A DNA stretch of 64,000 nucleotides, taken from XYD12-FULL-36-8 sp964613805. Lineage in GTDB: Bacteria > Bacteroidota > Ignavibacteria > Ignavibacteriales > Ignavibacteriaceae. The stretch covers positions 22,716-86,715 of the forward strand of contig CAZTJF010000019.1 in the NCBI GenBank assembly GCA_964613805.1, written 5' to 3'. Positions within the stretch are counted from its first letter, which is position 1. Each line of letters begins with the position of its first letter. Shown here in pieces: positions 1 through 8,342 of the stretch. Under the pieces are notes generated by a model. The model saw only the letters and a program-made list of their open reading frames with translations, ran no database searches and was not told where the DNA came from. Both the position numbers and the translations under genes were made by a program.

Positions 1-424
1 GAATCAGAACTTCTTCGTCACTTAATTTTCTAATTACAAAAACATCATTCGCCAGCATAGAATAAACATCTATCAGATCGCCAAATTCAACATTATTACG
101 TAACACTTTACAGCCAATTAAATCATGAATAAAATAATGTCCAAAAGGGAGCTTTAGCAAATCTGCATCATCAACATATACATCTTTACCAATTAAAACG
201 TCAACAGATTCCTTGTCATCAAAATTTTTAAACTTAATTAAAATATCATTTTTATTGCTTTTAACAGTTTGCAGTAAGAATGATTTTTTCTCACCCCAGA
301 AATCAATATAAACTTTTTTTAGTTTATTGAACCTGGCTGGATTGTCGGAAAAAGAATTTATCTTTAAGAAACCTTTATCGTCTTCAGCAGAAACAATTTT
401 GGCAACAAGAAAATATTCACTCAC
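1..424 (-). CDS. rimM: RimM, ribosome maturation factor, C-terminal part cut by window edge
   Basis: RimM binds ribosomal protein uS19 and helps mature the 30S subunit. Reading the minus strand from a GTG at 422-424 gives about 141 residues with no stop before the left edge. It begins MSEYFLVAKIVSAEDDKG, has the typical SFSDNPARFNKLKKVYI stretch near residues 27-43, and later has the PRC-barrel signature HYFIHDLIGCKV. The ATG just upstream is out of frame and stops within six codons, so GTG is the best start; no strong Shine-Dalgarno sequence is visible. It lies 22 nt after khpA, in the common order ffh-rpsP-khpA-rimM, so trmD and rplS would be expected just outside the window. Start choice is fairly sure, identity very sure. 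Confidence 0.93.
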   Translation of the reverse strand, partial: MSEYFLVAKIVSAEDDKGFLKINSFSDNPARFNKLKKVYIDFWGEKKSFLLQTVKSNKNDILIKFKNFDDKESVDVLIGKDVYVDDADLLKLPFGHYFIHDLIGCKVLRNNVEFGDLIDVYSMLANDVFVIRKLSDEEVLI

Positions 425-446
425 TAAAAATAAAATTCCATTACAG

Positions 447-680
447 TTAATCCAAAATTTCTAAAACAGCTCTCTTTCCATGCTTAGCAGCAACCGCTGT
501 AAGCAATATTCTCATAGCTGCGGCTGTTTTACCTTTCTTACCGATAACTTTACCAATATCGCTCTGGCTGACTCTAAGCCCAAGCAATATCCTTTTGTCT
601 TCATCAATTTTCTCATCAATCACCACACCATCGGGATTATCAACAAGCTGCTTTGCGATGTACTCAATGAACTCTTTCAT
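447..680 (-). CDS. khpA: KhpA, small KH-domain RNA-binding protein
   Basis: A 77-aa single KH domain protein of the KhpA/YlqC family, an RNA chaperone-like factor that partners with KhpB in other bacteria. The core GxxG loop is visible as VIGKKGKTA around residues 45-53, after the acidic stretch GVVIDEKIDEDKRI. An upstream in-frame start at 713 exists, but the ATG at 678-680 follows an excellent Shine-Dalgarno sequence (AAGGAGGTGT, 6 nt before the ATG) and gives the family's usual length, so the shorter form is chosen. It sits between rpsP and rimM, as in many bacteria, which suggests co-expression with ribosome assembly genes. Confidence 0.93.
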   Translation of the reverse strand: MKEFIEYIAKQLVDNPDGVVIDEKIDEDKRILLGLRVSQSDIGKVIGKKGKTAAAMRILLTAVAAKHGKRAVLEILD

Positions 681-767
681 AGGAAGACACCTCCTTAAAT
701 AGAGTATGGGCACATAAGAAATAATGTACAGAAGAATAAGCTGCTGAAATTTTTAATTATACCTTTT

Positions 768-1220
768 CTAAGCAGGTTGTTCTTCAGAAGCTGCACCCTT
801 AACTTCTGCTGTACTTTCGGAAACTGTCTCTTGCTTTTTCTCCTCGGAAGTTTTTTCACCTTTTCGTTTTTTCTTTGCTTTAACGGTTTGTGATTTAGCT
901 TCGCGAAGTTTCTGGAAATTCTCTTTTTCTTCTTTGATTTTTTCGTCTGAGGCACCTTTTCTTTTCAGATGCTTTTCAAGAAGAATTCCCTTTTGACTTA
1001 GTAAATTTCTAACTGTATCGGTCGGTTGAGCACCATTATTTAACCAATATAACGCTCTGTCTTCTTTAATTTCTAACGCAGCCGGATGCGTCAATGGATT
1101 ATAAAGACCGATAGCTTCAATAAATTTACCGTCTCGAGGTGAACGAGAATCTGCTGCAACAACTTTATAGACTGGCTGTTTCTTTTTACCCAATCTTCTT
1201 AATCTTAATTTGACTGCCAA
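768..1220 (-). CDS. rpsP: Ribosomal protein bS16 with long charged tail
   Basis: bS16 is a structural protein of the small ribosomal subunit. The first 80 or so residues (MAVKLRLRRLGKKKQPVYK, then SPRDGKFIEAIGLYNP) are canonical. Translation starts at TTG (1218-1220), supported by the conserved N-terminus and by a GGAGG 9 nt upstream. At 150 aa it is nearly twice the length of the E. coli protein. Residues from about 80 onward form a lysine/glutamate-rich, low-complexity tail that is probably disordered. Long S16 tails are common in Bacteroidota and relatives. The gene lies between ffh and khpA. Confidence 0.97.
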   Translation of the reverse strand: MAVKLRLRRLGKKKQPVYKVVAADSRSPRDGKFIEAIGLYNPLTHPAALEIKEDRALYWLNNGAQPTDTVRNLLSQKGILLEKHLKRKGASDEKIKEEKENFQKLREAKSQTVKAKKKRKGEKTSEEKKQETVSESTAEVKGAASEEQPA

Positions 1221-1253
1221 CTTAAATAACCTCCGTATGTTTAATCATTTTAA

Positions 1254-2579
1254 TCAATTGAATTTATAATTTTTTAACATTGATCCGCCAAATCCTTTTT
1301 TACTGAATTGGCTCATCATTTTTTGCATTTCACCAAATTGCTTTATTAACATGTTCACTTCTTGAATAGAAGTGCCGCTTCCTCTTGCAATTCTCATCCT
1401 TCGGCTGCCATTCAAAATTTTGGGTTTCTTTCTTTCCTGATACGTCATCGAATTTATAATTGCTTCGGTTTTTACGAGGGCATTATCATCAACTTTTAAA
1501 TTTTTTGCCTTCCCGCCAATACCAGGAAGCATTCCAATCAGCGATGACAATGAACCCATTTTCTTTATGGCTTTAATTTGCTTAAGAAAATCTTCAAAAT
1601 CAAATTCATTTTTCCTTATTTTTTCTTCAAGCTTGTCCGCTTCAATCTCCTCAAAGTTCTCCTGAACCCTTTCCACAAGGGAAATCACGTCACCTTTACC
1701 CAAAATTCTTGATGCTAAACGATCAGGATAAAAAGTTTCAAGCTGGTTTAATTTTTCGCCATTACTGATGAATTTAATTGGTTTTCCCACAACAGAGCGG
1801 ATTGAGAGGGCTGCTCCGCCTCTTGCATCACCATCGAGTTTTGTGAGAACTATTCCATCAAAATTTAATTTGTCATTAAACGATTTAGCAGAATTAACTG
1901 CATCCTGACCGGTCATAGCATCAACAACAAATAAAATTTCTGTTGGCTGCACTAAATTTTTGATTTGTTCAATCTCAGCCATCATTTCTTCATCAACATG
2001 AAGTCTACCGGCTGTATCAATAATAACTGTATTAAAGTTATTTTCTTTAGCATGCTCAATTGAGGATTTCACAACTTTAATTGCATCTTTTTCTTCCAGA
2101 GAGAAGACAGGAATATTAACTTGCTCTCCTAACATTTGAAGCTGTTTAATAGCTGCAGGACGATAAACATCCGCCGCAGCTAATAATGTTTTGCGTTGAC
2201 TATCCTTTAATTTTTTAGCAAGCTTAGCGCTGAATGTGGTTTTACCTGAACCTTGAAGTCCCGAAATTAAAATAGTTGTTAATCCAGATCCATTAATCTT
2301 CAATTCGCTTTGATTACCACCAAGAACTTTAACTAATTCATCATAAATAATTTTAGTAATCAATTGTCCAGGAGTAATAGAGGATAAAACTTCCTTACCC
2401 AGAGCTTTAGTTTTTACATCCTCAATAAAATCTTTTGCAACTTTGAAATTAACATCAGCATCAAGCAGAATTCTTCTAATCTCTCGAAGAGTATCGGAAA
2501 TATTATTCTCCGTCAGCTTTCCCTGTCCTCTTACCTTCTTAAGAGCTGATTCTAATTTTAAAGTTAAATCTTCAAACAT
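1254..2579 (-). CDS. ffh: Ffh, signal recognition particle GTPase
   Basis: Ffh (SRP54) binds signal sequences on ribosomes and delivers them to FtsY at the inner membrane. The 441 residues show the N domain (1-90), the G domain with P-loop GLQGSGKTT at 107-115, the G3 motif DTAGR at 188-192 and TKLDGDARGG near 246-255, then a methionine-containing M domain from about 300 with the RNA-binding helix SRRMRIARGSG. The C-terminus has the usual QMMSQFSKKG-type Met-rich end. Length is typical. It is followed after 33 nt by rpsP and preceded by atpG. The partner 4.5S RNA was not found in this window. Confidence 0.97.
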   Translation of the reverse strand: MFEDLTLKLESALKKVRGQGKLTENNISDTLREIRRILLDADVNFKVAKDFIEDVKTKALGKEVLSSITPGQLITKIIYDELVKVLGGNQSELKINGSGLTTILISGLQGSGKTTFSAKLAKKLKDSQRKTLLAAADVYRPAAIKQLQMLGEQVNIPVFSLEEKDAIKVVKSSIEHAKENNFNTVIIDTAGRLHVDEEMMAEIEQIKNLVQPTEILFVVDAMTGQDAVNSAKSFNDKLNFDGIVLTKLDGDARGGAALSIRSVVGKPIKFISNGEKLNQLETFYPDRLASRILGKGDVISLVERVQENFEEIEADKLEEKIRKNEFDFEDFLKQIKAIKKMGSLSSLIGMLPGIGGKAKNLKVDDNALVKTEAIINSMTYQERKKPKILNGSRRMRIARGSGTSIQEVNMLIKQFGEMQKMMSQFSKKGFGGSMLKNYKFN

Positions 2580-2628
2580 TATTTATTTTACGATCTTGAT
2601 AAAATTATTGAAGTAAATATAGGAATGG

Positions 2629-3504
2629 TTAACTGGCTTTAAGAGCATTTGCGCCGGCAACTATTTCCAACAATTCTTTCGTAATTGCTGCTTGTCGTTC
2701 CTTGTTATATTTTAATTGTAAGGTTCTGATCAATTCCTTTGCGTTTGTTGAGGCATTATCCATCGCAGTCATTCTTGCACCAAGTTCAGATGCATTAGAT
2801 TCTAAAAGAATTCGCCAAATTTGTGCTCTGAGATGTTTGGGAAGTAAATATTCAAAAATAGATTTTTGATCCATTTCATAAATATAATCGGGCTGATTTT
2901 TTTTATCAGTACTTTCAGTAACCAACGTTATAGGCAAAAATTGCTCTACTACTATTTTCTGCTGAATGATTGATTTAAATTCATTATAGATAATTATTAC
3001 TTTGTCAAAAGTCCCATCCATGTATGATGAAATAATTTTTTGAGAAATATCTAATGCTTCAGAATATTTCAATGAAGAAAATAATCCAAGATTCTTGTCA
3101 AATAGATTATAATTTCTTTTTGAGAAGAAATCATATCCTTTTTTTCCAACGCAGTATACATGAACCTTATTTGAATTATTATTCAGTTCATCATGAATAC
3201 TTCTAACTGCTTCTTTTATTATATTCGAATTAAATGCACCGCAAAGCCCTCTGTCGGCAGTTACAATAACAACTGCAATACTTTTAATTGGTCGTTGAAC
3301 AAAAAAGGGATTTGTGATGAGATCATTTTCGGTAGCAAGATTTGAAAGTGCCTGCCAAATTTTACGAGCATATGGTCGTGCATTTACAACATTTTCTTGA
3401 GCGCGGCGTAATTTAGCTGCAGCAACCATTTTCATTGCTTTTGTAATTTGCTGTGTGCTTTTTACACCTTTAATTCTGCCTTTTATATCTCTAAGTGTTG
3501 CCAT
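2629..3504 (-). CDS. atpG: ATP synthase F1 gamma subunit
   Basis: The gamma subunit is the central rotor shaft of F1. The 291-aa protein has the conserved N-terminal helix IKGVKSTQQITKAMKMVAAA and C-terminal helix ARMTAMDNASTNAKELI, which pair as the coiled coil in the F1 core. A central Rossmann-like part contains VIVTADRGLCGAFNSN. Length is normal. It is the last atp gene of the cluster, 14 nt after atpA. The beta and epsilon genes do not follow, so atpD and atpC must be elsewhere. Confidence 0.98.
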   Translation of the reverse strand: MATLRDIKGRIKGVKSTQQITKAMKMVAAAKLRRAQENVVNARPYARKIWQALSNLATENDLITNPFFVQRPIKSIAVVIVTADRGLCGAFNSNIIKEAVRSIHDELNNNSNKVHVYCVGKKGYDFFSKRNYNLFDKNLGLFSSLKYSEALDISQKIISSYMDGTFDKVIIIYNEFKSIIQQKIVVEQFLPITLVTESTDKKNQPDYIYEMDQKSIFEYLLPKHLRAQIWRILLESNASELGARMTAMDNASTNAKELIRTLQLKYNKERQAAITKELLEIVAGANALKAS

Positions 3505-3518
3505 TTACAAATTTTGAT

Positions 3519-5069
3519 TTAAACACTTTTCTTAAAAATCTGTAAAAATTCATCGGCGGCTTTTTTAATTTTCTCAATTGTTTGCGGAGTTAAATCTTTT
3601 TCTTTTTTTATCGTTTCATAAATATCATTATGCTTAACCTCGAAGTATTCCAAAACTTCTTTTTCAAATCTTTTAACATCTGCAACTGCAATAGTGTCCA
3701 AATATCCGTTAGTTCCAAGAAAGATGCTCACCACTTGACGCTCTATATTCACTGGAGCATACTGCCCTTGTTTTAATAACTCAACTAATCTTGATCCTTT
3801 AGCAAGAGTTTTTAAAGTGGCTTTATCGAGGTCAGAACCAAATTTAGCAAACGCTTCAAGTTCTCTGTATTGGGCAAGATCTAGTTTAAGAGTTCCAGCA
3901 ACTTTTTTCATTGCTTTAATTTGGGCGTTACCGCCAACTCTTGAAACTGAAATTCCAACATTTATGGCTGGTCGCACACCGGCATTAAACAAATTTGATT
4001 CAAGATAAATTTGTCCATCGGTAATTGAAATTACGTTAGTCGGAATGTAAGCAGCAACATCACCTTGTTGGGTTTCAATAATCGGCAATGCAGTCAAACT
4101 TCCGCCGCCGAGTTCTTCACTTAATTTGGAAGCACGTTCAAGTAAGCGCGAATGCAAATAAAAAACATCTCCAGGGTAAGCTTCACGTCCTGGAGGTCTT
4201 CTTAACAGAAGTGAAAGCTCTCGATAAGCCGCAGCTTGTTTAGACAGATCATCATAAATAACTAATGCATGTTTCCCATTGTCCCTAAAATATTCACCGA
4301 GTGTAGCACCTGAATAAGGAGCGATAAATTGAAGCGGTGCCGGTTCGGAGGCAGATGCTGAAATAACAGTTGTAAAATCCATTGCTCCATGCTCTTGAAG
4401 CTTTGCTACAACCTGAGCAATGGTCGAACTTTTTTGACCAATAGCTACATAAACACAATATACAGGTTTAATTCCAAGACTCTTCGCTTCAGAAGAATGC
4501 GTATATCTCTGATTAATAATTGCATCAATAGCAACTGCAGTTTTTCCTGTTTGTCTATCACCAATAATAAGCTCTCTTTGTCCACGCCCAATTGGAATCA
4601 TTGCATCAATAGCAGTAATTCCTGTTTGAATGGGTTCTTTAACAGGCTGCCTTTGAATTACTCCAAGAGCTTTGCGCTCAATTGGCAAAAACTTTTTTGT
4701 ATTGATCGGACCTTTTCCATCAACTGGAACACCAAGAGGTGTAATAACTCGACCAAGCATTTCATCACCAACAGGTAAAGAAGTAACTCGCTTTGTTCTC
4801 TTAACAACAGCACCCTCTTTTACCAAAGATGAATCACCAAAAAGAACACAGCCAACGCTGTCCTCTTCGAGGTTAAGAACCATACCAAAAACATCATTTG
4901 GAAATTCCACAAGCTCACTTGCCATAACTTGTGACAATCCGTAAACCCTCGCTATTCCATCACCAACTTGAAGGACTGTACCAACATCATATATGTCGGC
5001 TTCAGTTTCAAATCCGGATAATTGTTTTCTTAATATTGCTGATATTTCGTCTGGTCTAACTTCAGCCAT
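3519..5069 (-). CDS. atpA: ATP synthase F1 alpha subunit
   Basis: The alpha subunit forms the non-catalytic nucleotide sites of the F1 hexamer. The 516-aa sequence has the N-terminal crown domain, Walker A GDRQTGKT at 170-177, and the alpha signature region LLLRRPPGREAYPGDVFYLH. A Shine-Dalgarno-like AAGGAA precedes the ATG. It is spaced 26 nt from atpH upstream and 14 nt from atpG downstream, consistent with one operon. Confidence 0.98.
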   Translation of the reverse strand: MAEVRPDEISAILRKQLSGFETEADIYDVGTVLQVGDGIARVYGLSQVMASELVEFPNDVFGMVLNLEEDSVGCVLFGDSSLVKEGAVVKRTKRVTSLPVGDEMLGRVITPLGVPVDGKGPINTKKFLPIERKALGVIQRQPVKEPIQTGITAIDAMIPIGRGQRELIIGDRQTGKTAVAIDAIINQRYTHSSEAKSLGIKPVYCVYVAIGQKSSTIAQVVAKLQEHGAMDFTTVISASASEPAPLQFIAPYSGATLGEYFRDNGKHALVIYDDLSKQAAAYRELSLLLRRPPGREAYPGDVFYLHSRLLERASKLSEELGGGSLTALPIIETQQGDVAAYIPTNVISITDGQIYLESNLFNAGVRPAINVGISVSRVGGNAQIKAMKKVAGTLKLDLAQYRELEAFAKFGSDLDKATLKTLAKGSRLVELLKQGQYAPVNIERQVVSIFLGTNGYLDTIAVADVKRFEKEVLEYFEVKHNDIYETIKKEKDLTPQTIEKIKKAADEFLQIFKKSV

Positions 5070-5095
5070 AATTTTTTCCTTACTAATTTCTAATT

Positions 5096-5644
5096 TTAAA
5101 CAGGACTTGCTTCACTAAAATGTTTTCTAAGCAAGCCCAATTGATGCTTGATTGATGCATTAAAAACGGTATCACCTGCTTGTAAAATAAATCCGCCAAT
5201 AATTTTTTCATTAACTTGATAATTCATCCTTACTTTTTTTTGTAGCATTTTCTGCAATCTATTTTGAAGTTCACTTTTTTGTGAATCTGTAAACTCAGAT
5301 GCAGCTACAACATTAACGTTCACATAACCCAATTTTAAATCTCTCAGCTCCTTAAACTTTTCAAGAATACTGAATAATATCTCCTCGCGCTTCTTCTTGA
5401 TTATAAACAGCACAAACTCCATTGTATCAGAGCTAATCTTATCCTTAAATATTTCCTCTATTATGGAGGTTTTAATTTCCAGTCTGATAACAGGATTTTC
5501 CAGCATTCGTTTAAGATTGGGATTGTCGCCAATAACCGAAGACACTAAATCAACATCGTTTGAAACTGTATCGAGGAGATTCTTCTGAACTGCTGAATCC
5601 AAAAGAGAAGAAGCATAACGAGTAGATACTTTTTGTTCAGCCAT
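5096..5644 (-). CDS. atpH: ATP synthase F1 delta subunit
   Basis: Delta (OSCP) clamps the peripheral stalk to the top of F1. The 182-aa protein has the N-terminal helical domain beginning VSTRYASSLLDSAVQ, a family pattern, and the C-terminal signature NEKIIGGFILQAGDTVFNAS. Length matches the family. It is separated by 2 nt from atpF, so the two are probably translationally coupled. Confidence 0.96.
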   Translation of the reverse strand: MAEQKVSTRYASSLLDSAVQKNLLDTVSNDVDLVSSVIGDNPNLKRMLENPVIRLEIKTSIIEEIFKDKISSDTMEFVLFIIKKKREEILFSILEKFKELRDLKLGYVNVNVVAASEFTDSQKSELQNRLQKMLQKKVRMNYQVNEKIIGGFILQAGDTVFNASIKHQLGLLRKHFSEASPV

Positions 5645-5646
5645 TA

Positions 5647-6192
5647 TCAGTTCTTGGTAATCTCGTTTATGTATTTATCGGTAATTTTTTTGTGAACATT
5701 TTTATCCACAGTTTCGCCCAATACTTTTTCAGTTGTTTGAATCACTAAATCAGCAATTTGCGACTTGAGTTCTCCAAAAGCTGCTTCTTTCTTTCTTTCT
5801 ATTTCTGCAGATGCTTCGCTCAGTATTTTTTGAGCTTGATCTTTACTTTCCTTAATCACCTGGTCTTTTAATTTCTCAGCATAAATTCTTCCCTGCTCAA
5901 CAATCTTTTTAGATTCTTCTTCCGCTTTGGAAAGATTAGCTTGGTTCTCGTAAAGAATTCTTTGTGCTTCATCCTTTGCTTTTTCTGCTTTCTCAAGAGA
6001 TTCTTTGATAGCAGTTTCTCGTTGATCTAAAGCAGTAAGAATCGGCTTCCAAGCAATCTTTTTTAGAATCAAAAGAAGAATTAGGAAAGTGACAACAGTC
6101 CAAACAATTAATCCGGGATTGATATCAACTAAACTTCCGCCTCCGCTTTCAGAGCTTAAAGCCAATAGAGCATAAATACTCGTTGCAAGCAT
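5647..6192 (-). CDS. atpF: ATP synthase Fo subunit b
   Basis: Subunit b builds the peripheral stalk. The 181 residues show one hydrophobic segment at about 27-46 (LIVWTVVTFLILLLILKKIAW), followed by the family's ALDQRETAIKESLEKAEKAK and a long charged, heptad-like helix up to the C-terminus. An extra N-terminal stretch of about 25 residues before the membrane helix is moderately hydrophobic. Only one b-type gene is visible, so the stalk is probably a homodimer. Confidence 0.96.
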   Translation of the reverse strand: MLATSIYALLALSSESGGGSLVDINPGLIVWTVVTFLILLLILKKIAWKPILTALDQRETAIKESLEKAEKAKDEAQRILYENQANLSKAEEESKKIVEQGRIYAEKLKDQVIKESKDQAQKILSEASAEIERKKEAAFGELKSQIADLVIQTTEKVLGETVDKNVHKKITDKYINEITKN

Positions 6193-6221
6193 GATAAATT
6201 ACCTTTAATTATTAAAAGAGT

Positions 6222-6443
6222 TTATGCTTTAACAGCAAGAAGAATACAAACAACAAGAGCGAAAAACGCAACACCTTCAATTAGAGCAGCAGCGATAATC
6301 ATAGCTGTTCTGATAGGTCCTGCAGCTTCAGGCTGCCTTCCCATAGATTCTAATGCTGAACTTGCAAGCTTTCCAATTCCTAAACCGGCTCCAATTACGG
6401 CTATACCTGCGCCGATGCCTGCTCCTAAAAATCCTAAATCCAT
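6222..6443 (-). CDS. atpE: ATP synthase Fo subunit c
   Basis: Subunit c forms the proton-driven membrane ring. The 73-aa hairpin has a glycine-rich first helix (GAGIGAGIAVIGAGLGIG), the polar loop with RQPEA at 36-40, and a second helix carrying the ion-binding glutamate E56 in AAALIEGVAFF. The residue after the glutamate is Gly rather than Ser or Thr, and helix 1 lacks the Gln of sodium-type rings, so a proton-binding ring is inferred. Confidence 0.97.
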   Translation of the reverse strand: MDLGFLGAGIGAGIAVIGAGLGIGKLASSALESMGRQPEAAGPIRTAMIIAAALIEGVAFFALVVCILLAVKA

Positions 6444-6476
6444 TTTATTATTACTCCTTTTTTTTGATTTAATTGA

Positions 6477-7319
6477 TTAATGATCTTGATGAACTGCCAT
6501 CCCAATAAATAGTGAGGATAACATTGTAAAAATATATGCTTGAATTAACGCGACTAGTAATTCCAAAAGATAAATGAACAACGCAAAACCAATAGACACA
6601 GGGGCAATGAAATATGTCTTCATAATAAAAATCAATCCGATGAGAGAAAGAATTACAACATGACCGGCTGTCATATTAGCAAAAAGACGAATACACAATG
6701 CGAATGGTTTAGTGAAAAGTCCGAATATTTCCACAACGATTATTAATGGCAATAAGGCAACTGGCATTCCTGGAGGAATTAATCCTTTAAAATATCCAAT
6801 TGGTCCATGATGGATGATTCCGCCTATTTGTGTTGCAATGAAGGTTAATCCAGCTAAGGATGCAGTTACAGCAATATTACTTGTTACCGTTGCACTCCAC
6901 GGAATCAATCCAATAAGGTTACTGAACAAAATGAAGAAGAACGCAGTAAGCAAATAAGGTAAAAACTTTTCGTAACCGTGCCCAATTGAAGGTTTCACAA
7001 TTTCATCGCGGACAAAAATTACTATTGACTCAATTAAATTAGTAAACCCATGTGGTATTAATGACTTTTTATAGCTTTTTGATACTATTATAAAAGTTAA
7101 AATCAGCAATGCGGCAACAATCCATAGAAAAACAACATGCCTTGTTATCGAGATATCTAATCCAAATAACTCAAGATGCGGGAGATATATTTTTCCTAAA
7201 GGTTCAAAATCAAGATAATTTCCATCCATAACATGATGCAAAATCCAGTCTCCACCACTGCCCGCATGCTTCACGGTATCTTGTACAATTGAACTATCAG
7301 CTTCTGAGCTAAAAAACAT
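6477..7319 (-). CDS. atpB: ATP synthase Fo subunit a
   Basis: Subunit a provides the two proton half-channels beside the c ring. The 280-aa membrane protein has five to six hydrophobic segments and the essential arginine in the conserved helix ALCIRLFANMTAGH. The N-terminal 60 residues are extracytoplasmic and polar. Upstream lie two small membrane genes of the AtpI/AtpZ type and downstream atpE, the classical order for the Fo part. Confidence 0.97.
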   Translation of the reverse strand: MFFSSEADSSIVQDTVKHAGSGGDWILHHVMDGNYLDFEPLGKIYLPHLELFGLDISITRHVVFLWIVAALLILTFIIVSKSYKKSLIPHGFTNLIESIVIFVRDEIVKPSIGHGYEKFLPYLLTAFFFILFSNLIGLIPWSATVTSNIAVTASLAGLTFIATQIGGIIHHGPIGYFKGLIPPGMPVALLPLIIVVEIFGLFTKPFALCIRLFANMTAGHVVILSLIGLIFIMKTYFIAPVSIGFALFIYLLELLVALIQAYIFTMLSSLFIGMAVHQDH

Positions 7320-7329
7320 TAAATATTGC

Positions 7330-7707
7330 TTAATTTTGATGAAAGTTAAGGTAAATTATCTCAACGACTAAGAAAAAAACGTAAAAAAATAGGATTGAAA
7401 ATATAAAACTTATCCGATTTAATTCCAAAAAGAACAGTGCTAAAACTACTATGACTAATGTCGAGACTAATCGAACAACGATGCCGCCAAAAACTCTTCG
7501 AAAAAAAACCTGAACAGATTTATTTAAACCACTCTTAAAATAAATAAGTCCAAATAAAGCATTAAAAGTTGTAATTGCCTCCGCTAAAAGAATAGACTTA
7601 AGACTATCTCTGGAAAGTGTACCCCAAAGGAAGAGAAATATTGCAATTAGGAATGATACTATCAGAAAAACAACTGTAAAGGTGAGGAGTTTTTTTTGAG
7701 AGGTCAT
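7330..7707 (-). CDS. AtpI-like small membrane protein in atp operon
   Basis: A 125-aa protein with four predicted hydrophobic segments (about 8-28, 40-58, 75-95, 98-120) separated by short basic loops such as SVQVFFRRVFGG. I recognise no sharp sequence motif. Position is the main clue: its ATG overlaps the stop of atpZ by 4 nt (ATGA) and it ends 10 nt before atpB. In other bacteria the same slot is filled by AtpI, which helps assemble the c ring. AtpI-like function is an inference from size, topology and place. Confidence 0.6.
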   Translation of the reverse strand: MTSQKKLLTFTVVFLIVSFLIAIFLFLWGTLSRDSLKSILLAEAITTFNALFGLIYFKSGLNKSVQVFFRRVFGGIVVRLVSTLVIVVLALFFLELNRISFIFSILFFYVFFLVVEIIYLNFHQN

Positions 7708-7940
7708 TTATCAAGTCTTGTTACTGACTTTATAAAATGGTACATCCCAGTAAAAATTCCTAAAAAGGAAAAAACCAAAGTCAAGTAAGGTGAGGATTCA
7801 AATTTTCCATCGAGCCAAATACCAAGGAAAACCATCAGCACAATTGTGGCTGCAAGTTGAATACCTAAACCAAGATATGGAGCGTAATCTTTAAAGAGAT
7901 TATAATTTAAAGGATTTTTATCCTTTTTATCTTCAATCAT
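7704..7940 (-). CDS. atpZ: AtpZ-like protein (F0F1-ATPase gene1 family)
   Basis: A 78-aa protein with two membrane helices. The stretch APYLGLGIQLAATIVLMVF followed by GIWLDGKF and a second helix is the pattern of the AtpZ/ATPase gene1 family, in which AtpZ and AtpI have been linked to c-ring assembly and magnesium or calcium transport. The start is the ATG at 7938-7940; a GTG one codon upstream is possible. It overlaps the 3' end of the bactofilin gene by 8 nt, tying the bactofilin to the atp transcript. Confidence 0.82.
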   Translation of the reverse strand: MIEDKKDKNPLNYNLFKDYAPYLGLGIQLAATIVLMVFLGIWLDGKFESSPYLTLVFSFLGIFTGMYHFIKSVTRLDK

Positions 7941-8325
7941 CACTTACGGAAGTGGAACCAGGTGCGTTCAGCTTAGCTCCCTTATCAGACATCCTGCTGT
8001 TGCCGTCAAAAATAGCTCCTGCTTCAACAACTAAAATCTTGCTTAAAATATCTCCTTGAAGAACAGCTTTAGATTCAAGTACGGCTTTTTCTTTTGCATT
8101 TATACTTCCAATAACTCTGCCGCCAATGCTAATTACTTCGGCTCTTATTTCACCCGATATTTCACCGGTTTCACCCACAGTAACATTTCCATTCGCTGTT
8201 ATATCCCCATTAATTGCACCGTCAACTCTGATATTACCATTGCTTGATAACTTACCCTCCAATATAACTCCCGCGCCGATAATAGTAACTTCGTCTTTTC
8301 CGATGTTCTCATTTTTGTACTTCAT
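7933..8325 (-). CDS. Bactofilin
   Basis: Bactofilins are polymerising beta-helix cytoskeletal proteins that help shape the cell wall. This 130-aa protein has a short polar N-terminal tail, then a run of hydrophobic/glycine repeats (VTIIGAGVILEGKLSSNGNI, VDGAINGDITANGNVTVG, EISGEIRAEVISIGG, RVIGSINAKEKAVLES) typical of the DUF583 core, and a polar C-terminal tail. The ATG at 8323-8325 has GGAGA upstream; a TTG one codon earlier is less likely. The preceding gene encodes an M23 peptidase, a pairing known from curved and helical bacteria where bactofilin organises LytM enzymes. Confidence 0.93.
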   Translation of the reverse strand: MKYKNENIGKDEVTIIGAGVILEGKLSSNGNIRVDGAINGDITANGNVTVGETGEISGEIRAEVISIGGRVIGSINAKEKAVLESKAVLQGDILSKILVVEAGAIFDGNSRMSDKGAKLNAPGSTSVSDD

Positions 8326-8342
8326 CAATTTAGTTCTCCATG

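Noticed and set aside
695..955. Lysine-rich open frame opposite or inside rpsP
   Set aside because: It lies within the rpsP low-complexity tail in another frame and has no family similarity or start signal; it is a shadow of the GAA/AAA codon run.
2580..2628. Possible 4.5S (SRP) RNA near ffh
   Set aside because: The gap is only 49 nt and lacks the conserved tetraloop and GGUCAG-type domain of SRP RNA.
4389..4778. Plus-strand open frame of 129 codons
   Set aside because: It is antisense to conserved atpA, with no Shine-Dalgarno site and Ser/Asn-rich translation typical of reverse frames.
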